64,000 nucleotides of DNA from Lichenicoccus roseus (GTDB taxonomy: Bacteria > Pseudomonadota > Alphaproteobacteria > Acetobacterales > Acetobacteraceae), in NCBI RefSeq assembly GCF_005844085.1, contig NZ_VCDI01000001.1, forward strand, positions 806,001-870,000, written 5' to 3'. The translations under genes were made by a program, and so were the position numbers. A model generated the notes under the pieces. That model did no database searches. It was not told the origin of the DNA and saw only the letters and a program-made list of their open reading frames with translations. This document shows positions 1-8,502 of the stretch, piece by piece; position 1 is the stretch's first letter; each line of letters begins with the position of its first letter.

Positions 1-1083
1 GAGAGCTGGGACCGTGTGCTGATCGCCGCGGAGGACGTCACCGGGCTGCAGGAAGCCCGGCGCGAAGCGGCCAGTGCCGCCGCCTATGCAAGGGGACTGT
101 TCGAGCATTCGCCGGTTGCGCTGATGGTGAAGGACTTCAGCGGGGTGAAGCGCCTGCTCGACACCGAGGTGGCGCCTGGATGCCTGGATCTGGGTCTCTT
201 CATGGATACCAGCGAGGATTTCCGGCTGCGCTGCATCGAGGCGATGCGGATCATGGACAGCAACCGACAGAGCCGTCGCCTGCTCGGGACTGCGGATGCC
301 GGAACCAGCACTGGCCGTCACATTGATCTGTTGCACAGCAATTTCGCATCCACCCTCCGTGACCGGGTGATCGGGCTCTGGAACGGAGAATTGTTCCAGG
401 AACGCGAGACAACTTTGACCCGCCTCGATGGCAGCAGGATCCACGTGCACGAGCAGGTGTCGGTGCTGCCCGGCCATGAGCGCGATTGGGCGCTGGTCCA
501 GGTGGCATGGCTCGATATCACCGCTCGCAAGGCGGCTGAACTTCACCTTGCGCAACTGCGGGATCATGATGCGCTTACCGGCGTATTTGGCCGCGCCTAC
601 TACAACCTCGAACTGCTCAGGCTTTCCTGCTTCGACATCGGTCCGGTCAATGTGCTGGTCGCCGACCTCGATGGGCTGAAGTCGGCAAACGACGATCGCG
701 GCCACGCGGCCGGGGACGTCTTGCTGCAGCGAGCCGGTGCGCTCCTCGCCAAGGTCTGCAGGACAGGATGGACTATCGCCAGGACCGGCGGAGACGAATT
801 CGTCATGCTGATGCCGGCGCCGCGACAGCACGATCTGGTCGATGTGGTGCTGGAAATTCGCGACCGTCTCCGGGCGGACAATATCCTTTGGCCGGCACCG
901 GGACTGAGCCTGTCGATCGGGGTTGCCACGCGTATCTCGGGTGAGGCGCTCGCCGATACCGTCAGCCGTGCGGACGCCGGCATGTATAGAGAGAAGCGCA
1001 AGCACCACAAGGAACGTCGGTCAGACTCGACCCCTTCCTACGAGGAGGCAAAAGGCGGTCTGACCGCGGCGGCAGGACGGTAG
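1..1083 (+). CDS. PAS-GGDEF diguanylate cyclase, 5' end outside the window
   Basis: Makes cyclic di-GMP from two GTP. The reading frame is open to base 1 (it reads ESWDRV before the GTG at 16), so the N-terminus lies upstream. Counting from that GTG, a PAS-like sensor region runs from about 25 to 170 (begins ARGLFEHSPVALMV) and the GGDEF domain from about 180 to 335. The active-site GGDEF is intact at 258-262 with the upstream DLDGLKSAND segment. The inhibitory I-site, normally RxxD five residues before GGDEF, reads RTGW, so product feedback inhibition is probably absent. The C-terminal 20 residues are charged and not conserved. No signal peptide or membrane segment is visible in the part present. 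The ligand sensed by the PAS region cannot be told. Confidence 0.9.
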   Translation, partial: ESWDRVLIAAEDVTGLQEARREAASAAAYARGLFEHSPVALMVKDFSGVKRLLDTEVAPGCLDLGLFMDTSEDFRLRCIEAMRIMDSNRQSRRLLGTADAGTSTGRHIDLLHSNFASTLRDRVIGLWNGELFQERETTLTRLDGSRIHVHEQVSVLPGHERDWALVQVAWLDITARKAAELHLAQLRDHDALTGVFGRAYYNLELLRLSCFDIGPVNVLVADLDGLKSANDDRGHAAGDVLLQRAGALLAKVCRTGWTIARTGGDEFVMLMPAPRQHDLVDVVLEIRDRLRADNILWPAPGLSLSIGVATRISGEALADTVSRADAGMYREKRKHHKERRSDSTPSYEEAKGGLTAAAGR

Positions 1084-1106
1084 CAGCCGCGTAGAGGAGT
1101 GGACCT

Positions 1107-1382
1107 CTACGGACGTGTGGCGTCGACGGGAACGCCCTGATGCTCCTGGTCGTAGGCCTGCGCCTTCTGACGTACGCTCTTGCGATACTGGTGACGCTTC
1201 CACATTCCGACCGCGCAGCCACCGGCAGCGCCGGCCACGCCATGATGCGCAAGGTGACCACCAACCGCGCCGACGGCGCCGTACTTCAAGCAACCGCCGG
1301 GCTCTGCCTGGGCGATCGCCGGCGACAGGCTGCCGGCCAGCAGGGTGACTGCGGCAAGGCGGCGAAGGGGAGAGTGCGTCAT
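1107..1382 (-). CDS. Small secreted glycine-zipper protein
   Basis: A 91-residue protein of unknown role. The start is the ATG at 1382, preceded by AGAGGA at a good distance; longer in-frame extensions carry no signal. Residues 1-24 form a signal peptide (basic MTHSPLRR, hydrophobic core, cleavage near AQA-EP). The mature part has a glycine- and alanine-rich stretch (GAVGAVGGHLAHHGVAGAAGG) typical of glycine-zipper envelope proteins, followed by a basic tail rich in K, R and Q. Two cysteines flank the glycine stretch. It is convergent with the diguanylate cyclase upstream. It is probably a periplasmic or outer-membrane-associated protein; nothing more specific can be said. Confidence 0.6.
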   Translation of the reverse strand: MTHSPLRRLAAVTLLAGSLSPAIAQAEPGGCLKYGAVGAVGGHLAHHGVAGAAGGCAVGMWKRHQYRKSVRQKAQAYDQEHQGVPVDATRP

Positions 1383-1569
1383 ATGCTCTTGATCCTCTGG
1401 GAACAGGTCGAACCTGCCGCGACAACCAGGGGCGCGACGGGCGCTCAACGACGCTTCGACGAGACGGTTCCAGAGTTTTGCACACCGTGACGGACAATCT
1501 GCGCCGGTCCCCGCGGCAGCCACAAGACCGGGCTGTCGCCGCCGGCCGCCCGGTCGGTGTGCAGAGGTA

Positions 1570-1935
1570 TCAGCTCTCCGCTTCGGCCGGGGTCACAGAC
1601 TCCTTTTTCGGCCGGCGGCGGACCGGCTTTGCGACGGCGGCCGGCGGCTCCGGCGTCTCGGCCGGTGCGGCGGCGGCGCGCTTCATTTCCTTGTTCTGCT
1701 CACGCAACCGCGCGACTGTCCGCTCGAGCTTGATGACGTGCGCTTCGAGCTCGGCCTTGTTGCGCTTCGGCGCAGCTTTTGCGGCGGCGGTGGCCTTGGT
1801 GGTCCTGGTCGCCTTGGCCGGCGTTGCCTTGACACGGTTCTTCACGCCGGGCGGACGACCCGGACGCCGCTTCGGGGCAGCGTCTGCGACCGTACGGGAA
1901 GTTGCGGATCTGCTTTTCACTGCTGCGCGCGCCAT
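1570..1935 (-). CDS. Lys/Ala-rich protein with AT-hook-like motif and coiled coil
   Basis: A 121-residue, strongly basic protein. Starting from the ATG at 1935 (MARAAVKSRS), an AT-hook-like core RRPGRPPG occurs at about 18-25, then Ala/Lys/Thr repeats like those of histone H1 tails, then a predicted coiled coil (ELEAHVIKLERTVARLREQNKEMK, described by position about 58-82) and a second basic patch VRRRPKKE near the end. This layout fits a nucleoid-associated, DNA-binding protein, but it matches no family I can name with certainty. A further in-frame ATG at 2037 would add 34 residues (MSLTEAQRFLALRADL...), and neither start has a strong ribosome binding site. The 296 bases up to the next gene hold nothing else I can identify. 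Confidence 0.55.
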   Translation of the reverse strand: MARAAVKSRSATSRTVADAAPKRRPGRPPGVKNRVKATPAKATRTTKATAAAKAAPKRNKAELEAHVIKLERTVARLREQNKEMKRAAAAPAETPEPPAAVAKPVRRRPKKESVTPAEAES

Positions 1936-2231
1936 GGTGCCCGATTCGATTTGTTGATCGCGGAAAATACGCGGTTCAGTCTCATTGCTTAAATCCGCAC
2001 GAAGAGCAAGAAATCTCTGCGCTTCGGTCAAGGACATCGGTTGAGGCAAGTAATGAACTGAGCTGCCGGCGACGGCTTGTTCGAGCGGCGACCGCTCTCC
2101 GGCGGTCCGGGCGGGATCGCCGGAGAGCCGCCATTCCCGCCTGCCGGATATCCAGGTTTGCAGTTCCGCCAACGATCTTTGGGAGGGCAGCGAACACCGC
2201 CGCCATGAATGGTGGCGCGGGAGAAGCCGCT

Positions 2232-3518
2232 TCAGGCGCCGAACGACGCCAATTCGTGGTCCTGCAGAAGAACGACGCCAGTACGATCCGCAAGCTGACG
2301 CGCAGCCTCGGTATAGCGGCTCCTCGAGACGATCGCAGCCAGGTCGCTGCGCTGCTTCTCGCGCGCCAGACAGGCATCCTCGACGGCCTGGACGTCCACC
2401 GGCTCCGATGAGACGTGGCATTGCAGTGCCAGGAGCCGCGCACCGCGACGGGCAATGACATCAGGCTCGCGGTTGCCGCCGGGCGGCCGCGTGCGCGCAT
2501 CCCAGCCGGCAAGCCGCAACATCGAAACGCAACGGCTCTTGTAATCGGCGAGTGCGCCCGGAGCGGCTGCGGCGCGAGCCGGCTGCAACGGACGATCCGG
2601 GAGCTTCGCCTGCGATGCCATCGCCACTTCATCCGGGGCACCGCGATATTGCATCGGCCGTACCCCAGGGCCGGCCGGGACAGGCGCCAGCTCGGTGTCC
2701 GTCATCCGCTCCGCGAAGGCTGCCTGCGCCCGCGCCCGCAGACGCCACGTGATGAAGGCGAACAGCGCCAGCAGGCTACAGAGCAGGCCGAAAAATAGGA
2801 ACGCCCCGATTACCCGCCCGATCCGCTCGCTACGCAGCAGCGCAGCCGTCGGCATGATCGGCGTGAATGCCGGGGCAAGCGACGGCAGCACCGAGCCTGG
2901 CGCCGGAGTTGCGGTCGGCGCGGGCGACGGGCCAACCGGAGTGGCTCGCGGCAACGGAACTGCGGGCGGCTGAATTGCCGGGGGTTGCACCGCCGCAAGC
3001 GGGCCGGGCCGGGCCGGCGCAGCGATGCGCGGAATCGCATGCCAGGCCCGCACCGCATCATGCAAGCGGCCGTCGATCTGACGTATCCGGTGCTCCGGGT
3101 GGTGGTGCTCGGAAGCGGTGGCGACGCGGCGTGCCGGCGCTGCTTGCCTGGCTGCCCTCGCATCGAACTCAGCCTGCATCAGCGAGCCGTTGAAGTACAG
3201 CGGCGGCTGGCCGGCCCGTGGGTCCCGACGGCGCAGCAACAGGAGATGCGGTTCGCTGCTGGCGATCCAGTCCCATTGCTCGCCACGCCGGATGGTGAAG
3301 CAGCGACCCGCCCTGCGGATATGATGGCGCCATGCCGGACTGCGGGCATGACGGCTGTCCAGGGCGAGGGTGGCGAGCGGATCGACGCAGGCAACCCCCG
3401 CCGAGAGGCTCCGATAGTGTTCAGCTGCTTCCGACGGGAGCGATATCAGGAGCGAGGCGCCGAGGACCAACCGGATCGAGCAGCGTGTCTGCGCCAGCCT
3501 ATGGAACCGTGCCATCAT
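2232..3518 (-). CDS. Membrane-anchored Mrr/restriction-endonuclease-like protein
   Basis: A 428-residue protein with an unusual order of parts. Residues 1-31 look like a signal peptide (hydrophobic core LVLGASLLISL). A periplasmic region of about 130 residues follows, then a proline-rich linker (about 170-222), one transmembrane helix at about 236-257, and a C-terminal domain at about 320-428. That domain resembles the Mrr/PD-(D/E)xK restriction-endonuclease fold: LRLAGWDA, then EPDVIARRG with the conserved Asp at about 353, then LQCH at 365-368 where active members have QxK. The helix DLAAIVSRSRYTEAARQLADRTGV also fits the family. The lysine-to-histidine change suggests altered or lost cleavage. 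The start is ATG-ATG at 3518/3515; a more distant in-frame ATG lies at 3605. Substrate and role are unknown. Confidence 0.6.
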   Translation of the reverse strand: MMARFHRLAQTRCSIRLVLGASLLISLPSEAAEHYRSLSAGVACVDPLATLALDSRHARSPAWRHHIRRAGRCFTIRRGEQWDWIASSEPHLLLLRRRDPRAGQPPLYFNGSLMQAEFDARAARQAAPARRVATASEHHHPEHRIRQIDGRLHDAVRAWHAIPRIAAPARPGPLAAVQPPAIQPPAVPLPRATPVGPSPAPTATPAPGSVLPSLAPAFTPIMPTAALLRSERIGRVIGAFLFFGLLCSLLALFAFITWRLRARAQAAFAERMTDTELAPVPAGPGVRPMQYRGAPDEVAMASQAKLPDRPLQPARAAAAPGALADYKSRCVSMLRLAGWDARTRPPGGNREPDVIARRGARLLALQCHVSSEPVDVQAVEDACLAREKQRSDLAAIVSRSRYTEAARQLADRTGVVLLQDHELASFGA

Positions 3519-3712
3519 GACGGATTGCTGAAAGTTCCGCTGTTTGTGGGACGACGTTGCCAGATTGAGACGGTTGCGTAAATCCCGGATCAACAACCCT
3601 CGCATGAGCCTCTGGCCGGCAATTCAGGCTTCTGGCGAAAGCATGTCTTATCAGTTGGATAGCAACCGGCTCATCCCGGACGGGGCAGCGGCCAACCGGA
3701 TGCGGGCAACCC

Positions 3713-4660
3713 TCAGACGCGTCGTCGGGCCGGCGCCTCCCAATCCAGCACCGGCCCTATCGGCACGATACGGTTCGGGTTGATGGTCGGATGGCTCCCA
3801 TAGTAATGGCCCTTGATATGGTCGAAATCGACCGTACCGGCGATGCCGGGCGTCTGAAATAGCGCACGTGCGTAGTCCCAGAGTTCCGGGTAGTCGATCA
3901 GCCGGCGCAGGTTGCACTTGAAGTGGCCGACGTAGACCGCATCGAAGCGGAACAGCGTCGTGACGAGCCTGATATCGGCTTCCGTCAAGCGCTCGCCGAC
4001 CAGGAAACTCCGCCGCGAGAGGCGCTCCTCGAGCCAGTCCAGGCTCTCGAAGAGGCTGTGGACGGCCGCTTCGTAGACACCCTGGCTGGTTGCGAAGCCG
4101 GCCTTGTACACGCCGTTGTTGACGGTGTCGTAGACGCGCGCGTTGACGTCGTCGATCTCGCGCAGCAGCGCGGCCGGGGTGAAGTCCCCAGGCGTCGCAC
4201 CTACTCCGTCGAAGGCGGAGCCGAGCATGCGCAGGATTTCCGAACTCTCGTTCGAGACGATGGTGCGACGCTGCCGATCCCACAGCACCGGCACGGTGAC
4301 GCGGCCGGTATAGTCCGGCTTCGCGCGTGCATAGACCTGATGCAGGAAACCGGCGCCTTCCGGATCGGCGATCACGCCCGGACCGTCCTCGAACGTCCAG
4401 CCTTGCTCGCCCATGATCCAGTGCACCACGGACAGGCCGATCATATCCTCGAGCCCCTTCAGGCGTCGCATGATCAGGGTGCGATGCGCCCATGGGCAGG
4501 CCAGCGAGACATAGAGATGGTAGCGCCCTGCCTCGGCCTTGAATCCGGTGCTGCCATCCGGCGTGACGCGATCCCTGAACCGGCTGCTCTCACGCTCGAA
4601 ACGGCCGTCCCTGGTCTCGTACCACCGGTCCTGCCAGACGCCGTCGACAAGAAGACCCAT
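3713..4660 (-). CDS. Glutathionyl-hydroquinone reductase (YqjG/ECM4-type GST)
   Basis: Reduces glutathionyl-hydroquinones, releasing glutathione and free hydroquinone; cytosolic. It is 315 residues long, the usual size of this xi-class glutathione transferase family. The catalytic cysteine lies in the diagnostic motif ACPWAHR near residue 55. Other family features are present: the N-terminal half with PVLWDRQRRTIVSNESSEILR (about 125-145) and the helical C-terminal half with DIRLVTTLFRFDAVYVGHFKCN. The start at 4660 is fixed by AAGGAG just upstream. The gene abuts the 3' end of a prolyl oligopeptidase pseudogene, and that reading frame runs into it without a stop, which makes the apparent frame much longer than the gene. 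Confidence 0.9.
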   Translation of the reverse strand: MGLLVDGVWQDRWYETRDGRFERESSRFRDRVTPDGSTGFKAEAGRYHLYVSLACPWAHRTLIMRRLKGLEDMIGLSVVHWIMGEQGWTFEDGPGVIADPEGAGFLHQVYARAKPDYTGRVTVPVLWDRQRRTIVSNESSEILRMLGSAFDGVGATPGDFTPAALLREIDDVNARVYDTVNNGVYKAGFATSQGVYEAAVHSLFESLDWLEERLSRRSFLVGERLTEADIRLVTTLFRFDAVYVGHFKCNLRRLIDYPELWDYARALFQTPGIAGTVDFDHIKGHYYGSHPTINPNRIVPIGPVLDWEAPARRRV

Positions 4661-4689
4661 GCTAAAGCTCCTTCGGTGGTCACCCATCG

Positions 4690-5955
4690 GCGCGTGCGAC
4701 AGGTAGGTCAATTCCAGCGCCTGCCCGAGGGCGACCTCACGCAGATTGGCGCCGGCCGCGTGACCGCCCTCGGTCTGCCCGGAATACAGGAGCGGCGAAT
4801 GCGGCTGCTGCATGGTCCATGCGATCGTCACTGGTGGTGGTGGAGATGAACGGTTCCGGATAGGCAACGCCCGGCCCAACTGTCTGCAGCGGCGAGATAC
4901 AGGCCAGGAATTAGCCCCGGGGCCGACACCGAGACGCTGCCGTATTTTCCGACCCGCGAGGCGCCCGCCCCCATGGTCTCGAAGTTCAGCATGTCCAGCA
5001 ACGGATGCCGAGCCGGCGCGCCGAGATGATGCGGCGCGTAAACAGGTCGCGTCCGACCGCGGCAGGATGATCCAGGGCGCGCTGCCGGCCGGTCTTGAGC
5101 GTCGCCTGGCGCCAGTCCGGGCCGAATTCGCCGCCGCCGCGAATGTTGGCGAGAACTCAGACGCCGCCACGACGCATCGAACTGGGCGGGTAGCGATTCG
5201 ATCCACGTCGCCTGGCCCGATGCGGCGTCGGCAAGCCAGAGCGTGCTCAAGTCGATAAAGCCGGTCATGCCGAGGAAGGCACGGTCGTCGCGCGACGAGG
5301 CGCCGGCAATATCTACGGCGACATCGGCGGGCAAGGCAATACGCCGCGCGCGCCACCCCGGCGCCGCTGCGGCTGCATCGTCGGGCGTGAACACCCAGCC
5401 CCGGCCGCGGACGTTGTCGCCTGTTTCGGCCACAACCGCATGCGCGGTCACCGTCGCGACGGCCGGATCGCCACCAGCGACCCGGCGGCGATCGGCTCGC
5501 CGCCGTGCGGTGTCCAGGCCTAGCCAATCCTGACCAGCGGCGGCCATCCACCAGCCCCTTGACGGTGGCGCGCGGCGGCAGGTCGCGAGGCTCGATGCCG
5601 TTCGCGGTGACCTGCACATATTGCTTCTCGAAGAAGCTGATATCGCGCTCGATCAGCGAGTATCCGGCGCCGTCGCCATTGACGAAGGTCCGCGGCGCGA
5701 CGCCGCCATCGTGGCTGGTATCGCGGAACAGTTCGACCGCCGCCGACAGCGGTGGGCCACGCGCAAGGCGCTTCACCACGAACGGATGGCCCGCGTCAGT
5801 CATGCTGGCCCCGCCCTTATCGCCGGTCCCCGGTCGCGCACGACGAGCAGCGTCGTCTCGTCCTGCAGGTCGACGCTCTGCTTGCTGCGCGGCCATACGA
5901 AGCCACCGGAGGCGGGCGGCACGAATTTCCCATGGGCAGGGTCGAAGCCGGGTTG
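4690..5955 (-). pseudogene. Prolyl oligopeptidase (S9 family) pseudogene, frameshifted and deleted
   Basis: Fragments typical of bacterial S9 prolyl oligopeptidases occur in the correct order but in alternating frames. From high to low coordinates they are: FDPAHGKFVPPASGG...QSVDLQDETTLLVVRD (5945-5825, ending at a TGA near 5800), GHPFVVKRLARG...FFEKQYVQV (5800-5600, another frame), ETGDNVRGRGWVF...GFIDLSTLWLADAASGQ (5430-5210, third frame), VLANIRGGGEFGPDWRQAT preceded by a TGA (5155-5095), PLLDMLNFETMGAGAS (4995-4950), STTTSDDRMDH (4835-4810) and EGGHAAGANL (4765-4740). The Ser-elbow block (normally GGSNGG) between ISARRLGI and PLLDM is deleted, as is the N-terminal part. The remnant cannot encode an active peptidase. 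The assignment rests on my recognition of the family motifs. Confidence 0.8.
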
Positions 5956-6198
5956 GCGGCGCGGCGGCGACCTGCACGGCGAGCCCCAGGACCATGTCGG
6001 CCCGGGGCGTGAAATGTGCCGGGTGCATCGTGATCCCGGACGTTGCGAAGGGCTGTCGTTGGTGAGCCGCCGACGATTGCCGCTCCGCGACGATCCGTAA
6101 ACCTGACACCGGTGCGTCCCGATCGTTGCGACCGGATTGCCGGGTGGCCCAGGACGGCTATGGTGCGATCACGTACAAGACGAAGGACGCGTCCCGGC

Positions 6199-7497
6199 AT
6201 GGCTGCAGGATATCAGACGGGCGCGCGGTCTCCGGCACCGGACGTCGTCGACCGGCGGGCCTGGCATGTGGTGGCAGCCTGCTACCTCGGCTGGATGCTG
6301 GACGCGTTCGATTTCTTCATCATGGCGTTCGTGCTGGACAGCGTGGCGCGGAGCTTCGGCGTGCCGATCTCGGCAACCGCCTTCGCGATCACCCTGACGC
6401 TGGCCTGCCGGTTCCTCGGCGCGCTGCTGTTCGGCCGGCTCGCCGACCGCTACGGCCGGCGGCCGACGATGATGGTCAATGTCCTGTGCTACGCGGTGCT
6501 CGAACTGCTGTCCGGCTTCGCCCCGAGTTTCACCATCTTCCTGATCCTGCGCGGCCTGTACGGGATTGCGATGGGCGGCGAGTGGGGCGTCGGCGCCTCG
6601 CTGGTGATGGAGAGCATTCCAGGTCGCTGGCGCGGGCTGGTGTCCGGCCTGCTGCAGACCGGCTACCCGACCGGATACCTGCTGGCGTCGGTCCTGTTCC
6701 TGGCGGAGCCGCTGATCGGCTGGCGCGGCATGTTCATCGTCGGCGCCTTTCCGGCGCTGCTGGTGCTGTATATCCGGCGCAGCGTGCCGGAGAGTCCCGA
6801 CTGGCTATCGCGCGGCGAGGCCGTGCACCACGAGTCTCTGTTCGGGGTGCTGCGACGGAATATCGGCCTGTCGATCTTCGCAATCTGCCTGATGATGGGC
6901 TTCAATTTCCTCTCGCACGGCTCGCAGGACCTTTATCCGAAGCTGTTCCTGGGCCGCCAGCAGCACCTGTCGCACAACGAAATCAGCCTGGTCATGATCA
7001 TCTTCAACCTGGGTGCGATCGTCGGCGGTCTGTCGACCGGCCTGCTGTCACAGCGGATCGGACGGCGCTGGGCGATCGGCATCCTGGCGATGCTGGCGCT
7101 GCCGGTGATCCCGCTCTGGATCTTCTCGCACGGGCTGGTATGGCTGGCGCTTGGCGGCTTCCTGATCCAGGTCTGCGTGCAGGGCGCCTGGGGCGTGGTG
7201 CCGGCCTACCTGAACGAGATCTCGCCGGCGGCGATCCGGGCCACCTTCCCGGGCGCGGTGTATCAGCTCGGCAACCTGCTCGCCTCGCCGAACGCCAACA
7301 TCCAGGTGTGGCTGGCGCAGCGCCTCGGCACCGGCATCGGGCCGGCGATGGCCTGCGTGGTCGGCCTGGCCGCGCTGGTGATCACGCTGCTGGTCGCGGT
7401 CGGGCGCGAGGCCCGGGACGTACGCATGGGCCATGACCGGCTGGACGACGAGCGAGAACGGTCGCTGAGTTCTGGAACGGCCTCGATCAGAAGCTGA
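6199..7497 (+). CDS. MFS transporter of the carboxylate/sialate symporter type
   Basis: A 432-residue inner-membrane proton symporter with about 12 hydrophobic segments. The signature loop between helices 2 and 3 reads GRLADRYGRRPTMM (about 90-103), and the helix 1 region WMLDAFDFFIMAFVL is typical of the MFS group that includes NanT, ShiA and lactate/pyruvate carriers (SHS family). Helix 4 carries RGLYGIAMGGEWGVGASLVMES, another hallmark. The substrate is likely a monocarboxylate, but cannot be fixed from sequence alone. The start chosen is the ATG at 6199 with GAAGGA upstream; an ATG at 6043 in frame is possible but adds a non-hydrophobic leader. The last 11 bases overlap the convergent regulator gene. 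Confidence 0.85.
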   Translation: MAAGYQTGARSPAPDVVDRRAWHVVAACYLGWMLDAFDFFIMAFVLDSVARSFGVPISATAFAITLTLACRFLGALLFGRLADRYGRRPTMMVNVLCYAVLELLSGFAPSFTIFLILRGLYGIAMGGEWGVGASLVMESIPGRWRGLVSGLLQTGYPTGYLLASVLFLAEPLIGWRGMFIVGAFPALLVLYIRRSVPESPDWLSRGEAVHHESLFGVLRRNIGLSIFAICLMMGFNFLSHGSQDLYPKLFLGRQQHLSHNEISLVMIIFNLGAIVGGLSTGLLSQRIGRRWAIGILAMLALPVIPLWIFSHGLVWLALGGFLIQVCVQGAWGVVPAYLNEISPAAIRATFPGAVYQLGNLLASPNANIQVWLAQRLGTGIGPAMACVVGLAALVITLLVAVGREARDVRMGHDRLDDERERSLSSGTASIRS

Positions 7498-8170
7498 CCC
7501 AGCCGATCCGGTGCATCCAGGCGACCTGTTCGGTTTCAAGCACCAGCCGCCTGGCGGCGGGGTCGAGCGTCGAGAGTTCGAGCCGATGCTGGTTGGACTT
7601 TTCCAGCAGGCCCGCAATGGCGGGCGCCCGCCCGACGGGCTCGTCATCGCCTGCGATCGTGCGCAGCCTCAGCAGCACGCGGTCGCCCGGCCCGATCGGC
7701 TGATCCGGCGAGACGACCAGCAGCGATCCCTCGCGCAGCACCGGCTCATAGGTGTCGGTGTCCAGGCGGACGGCGTAGGAGCCGGGATCGGTCTGGACCG
7801 GGATCGTGGTCTCGTCGCCCTGGTCGGGGACGCTGGCCTCATGGCCAAGGCGGGAGTATGCCAGCAGGCGTAGCCGGCGGGCGCCCCGTGGCGGACGGCC
7901 CGAACTGAGCGCGCGCGCGCCACCGACCAAGGCGGTGAAATTCTCCAATGTCGCCCCGGTCGCCGCCAGCACGCGGCTCAGGCTCTCGGTGCTCGGCCAG
8001 CGCAGCCTGCCATGTGGCGTGGCGCGTTTGGACCGGTTGAACGCAGTCGGGTCGAGCCCCGCCGCGCGGGCCAGGCCTGATGGCGACAGACCCTTCTCGG
8101 CCGCCAGGGTATCCAGCGCCCGCCAGACATCCTCGTGCGTCAGGCCCACCCGCGTCGCGCCCTCAGGCAT
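7487..8170 (-). CDS. XRE-type regulator with inactive S24/LexA-like domain
   Basis: A 227-residue transcriptional regulator. Residues about 10-85 form a helix-turn-helix (LSPSGLARAAGLDPTAFNRSKR). Residues about 125-225 resemble the S24 peptidase domain of LexA and CI (SYAVRLDTDTYEPVLREGSLLVVSPDQPIGPGDRVLL, by position 131-167). Where autoproteolytic members have Gly/Asp-Ser-Met before Glu-Pro, this one has DTDTYEP (137-143), so the nucleophilic serine is missing; the domain is probably used for dimerisation or ligand sensing. The ATG at 8170 overlaps the stop of the upstream gene (ATGCCTGA), which suggests coupled translation. Targets are unknown; the neighbouring convergent MFS carrier is a candidate. 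Confidence 0.8.
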   Translation of the reverse strand: MPEGATRVGLTHEDVWRALDTLAAEKGLSPSGLARAAGLDPTAFNRSKRATPHGRLRWPSTESLSRVLAATGATLENFTALVGGARALSSGRPPRGARRLRLLAYSRLGHEASVPDQGDETTIPVQTDPGSYAVRLDTDTYEPVLREGSLLVVSPDQPIGPGDRVLLRLRTIAGDDEPVGRAPAIAGLLEKSNQHRLELSTLDPAARRLVLETEQVAWMHRIGWVSF

Positions 8171-8381
8171 CCGCCTTCAGGATCTCGCTCGCGTGCCGCG
8201 CGATGCCGGCGGTGGTGATGGCGTAGCGCCCGTCATCCCGCAGCGTGGCGAGATCCATGCCTGCCAGCCGCTCGAGGCAGGGCTGGTCCTTCAGATCAGG
8301 CGGACGGCCATGATCGCCCACCAGCGTCAGCCGGTGCAGCGCCGAACGGCAACAGGTTTCGAGATAGGGCTCATCCCACAT
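8163..8381 (-). CDS. Hypothetical small protein, winged-helix-like
   Basis: A short protein (72 residues from the ATG at 8381) not recognised by name. The C-terminal segment (CLERLAGMDLATLRDDGRYAITTAGIARHASEIL, described by position about 38-71) alternates helix and strand as a winged helix-turn-helix does. It sits directly before the LexA-like regulator and overlaps it by 8 bases, so the two are likely co-translated. The start is uncertain: there is no clear ribosome binding site, and the frame stays open upstream to 8573 across the pyrD start region, where extension is unlikely. Confidence 0.5.
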   Translation of the reverse strand: MWDEPYLETCCRSALHRLTLVGDHGRPPDLKDQPCLERLAGMDLATLRDDGRYAITTAGIARHASEILKADA

Positions 8382-8502
8382 GCGCCGGAAGATCGTAGTC
8401 CTTGGCTGGCAAGGCAAGGCCCAGGGTCCCGCATGGCAAGTCCTGGTGTCCGGCAGGGCAAGATGGCTTCCATCTTCGGCCGGCTTGCGGCACCAGAAGG
8501 GG

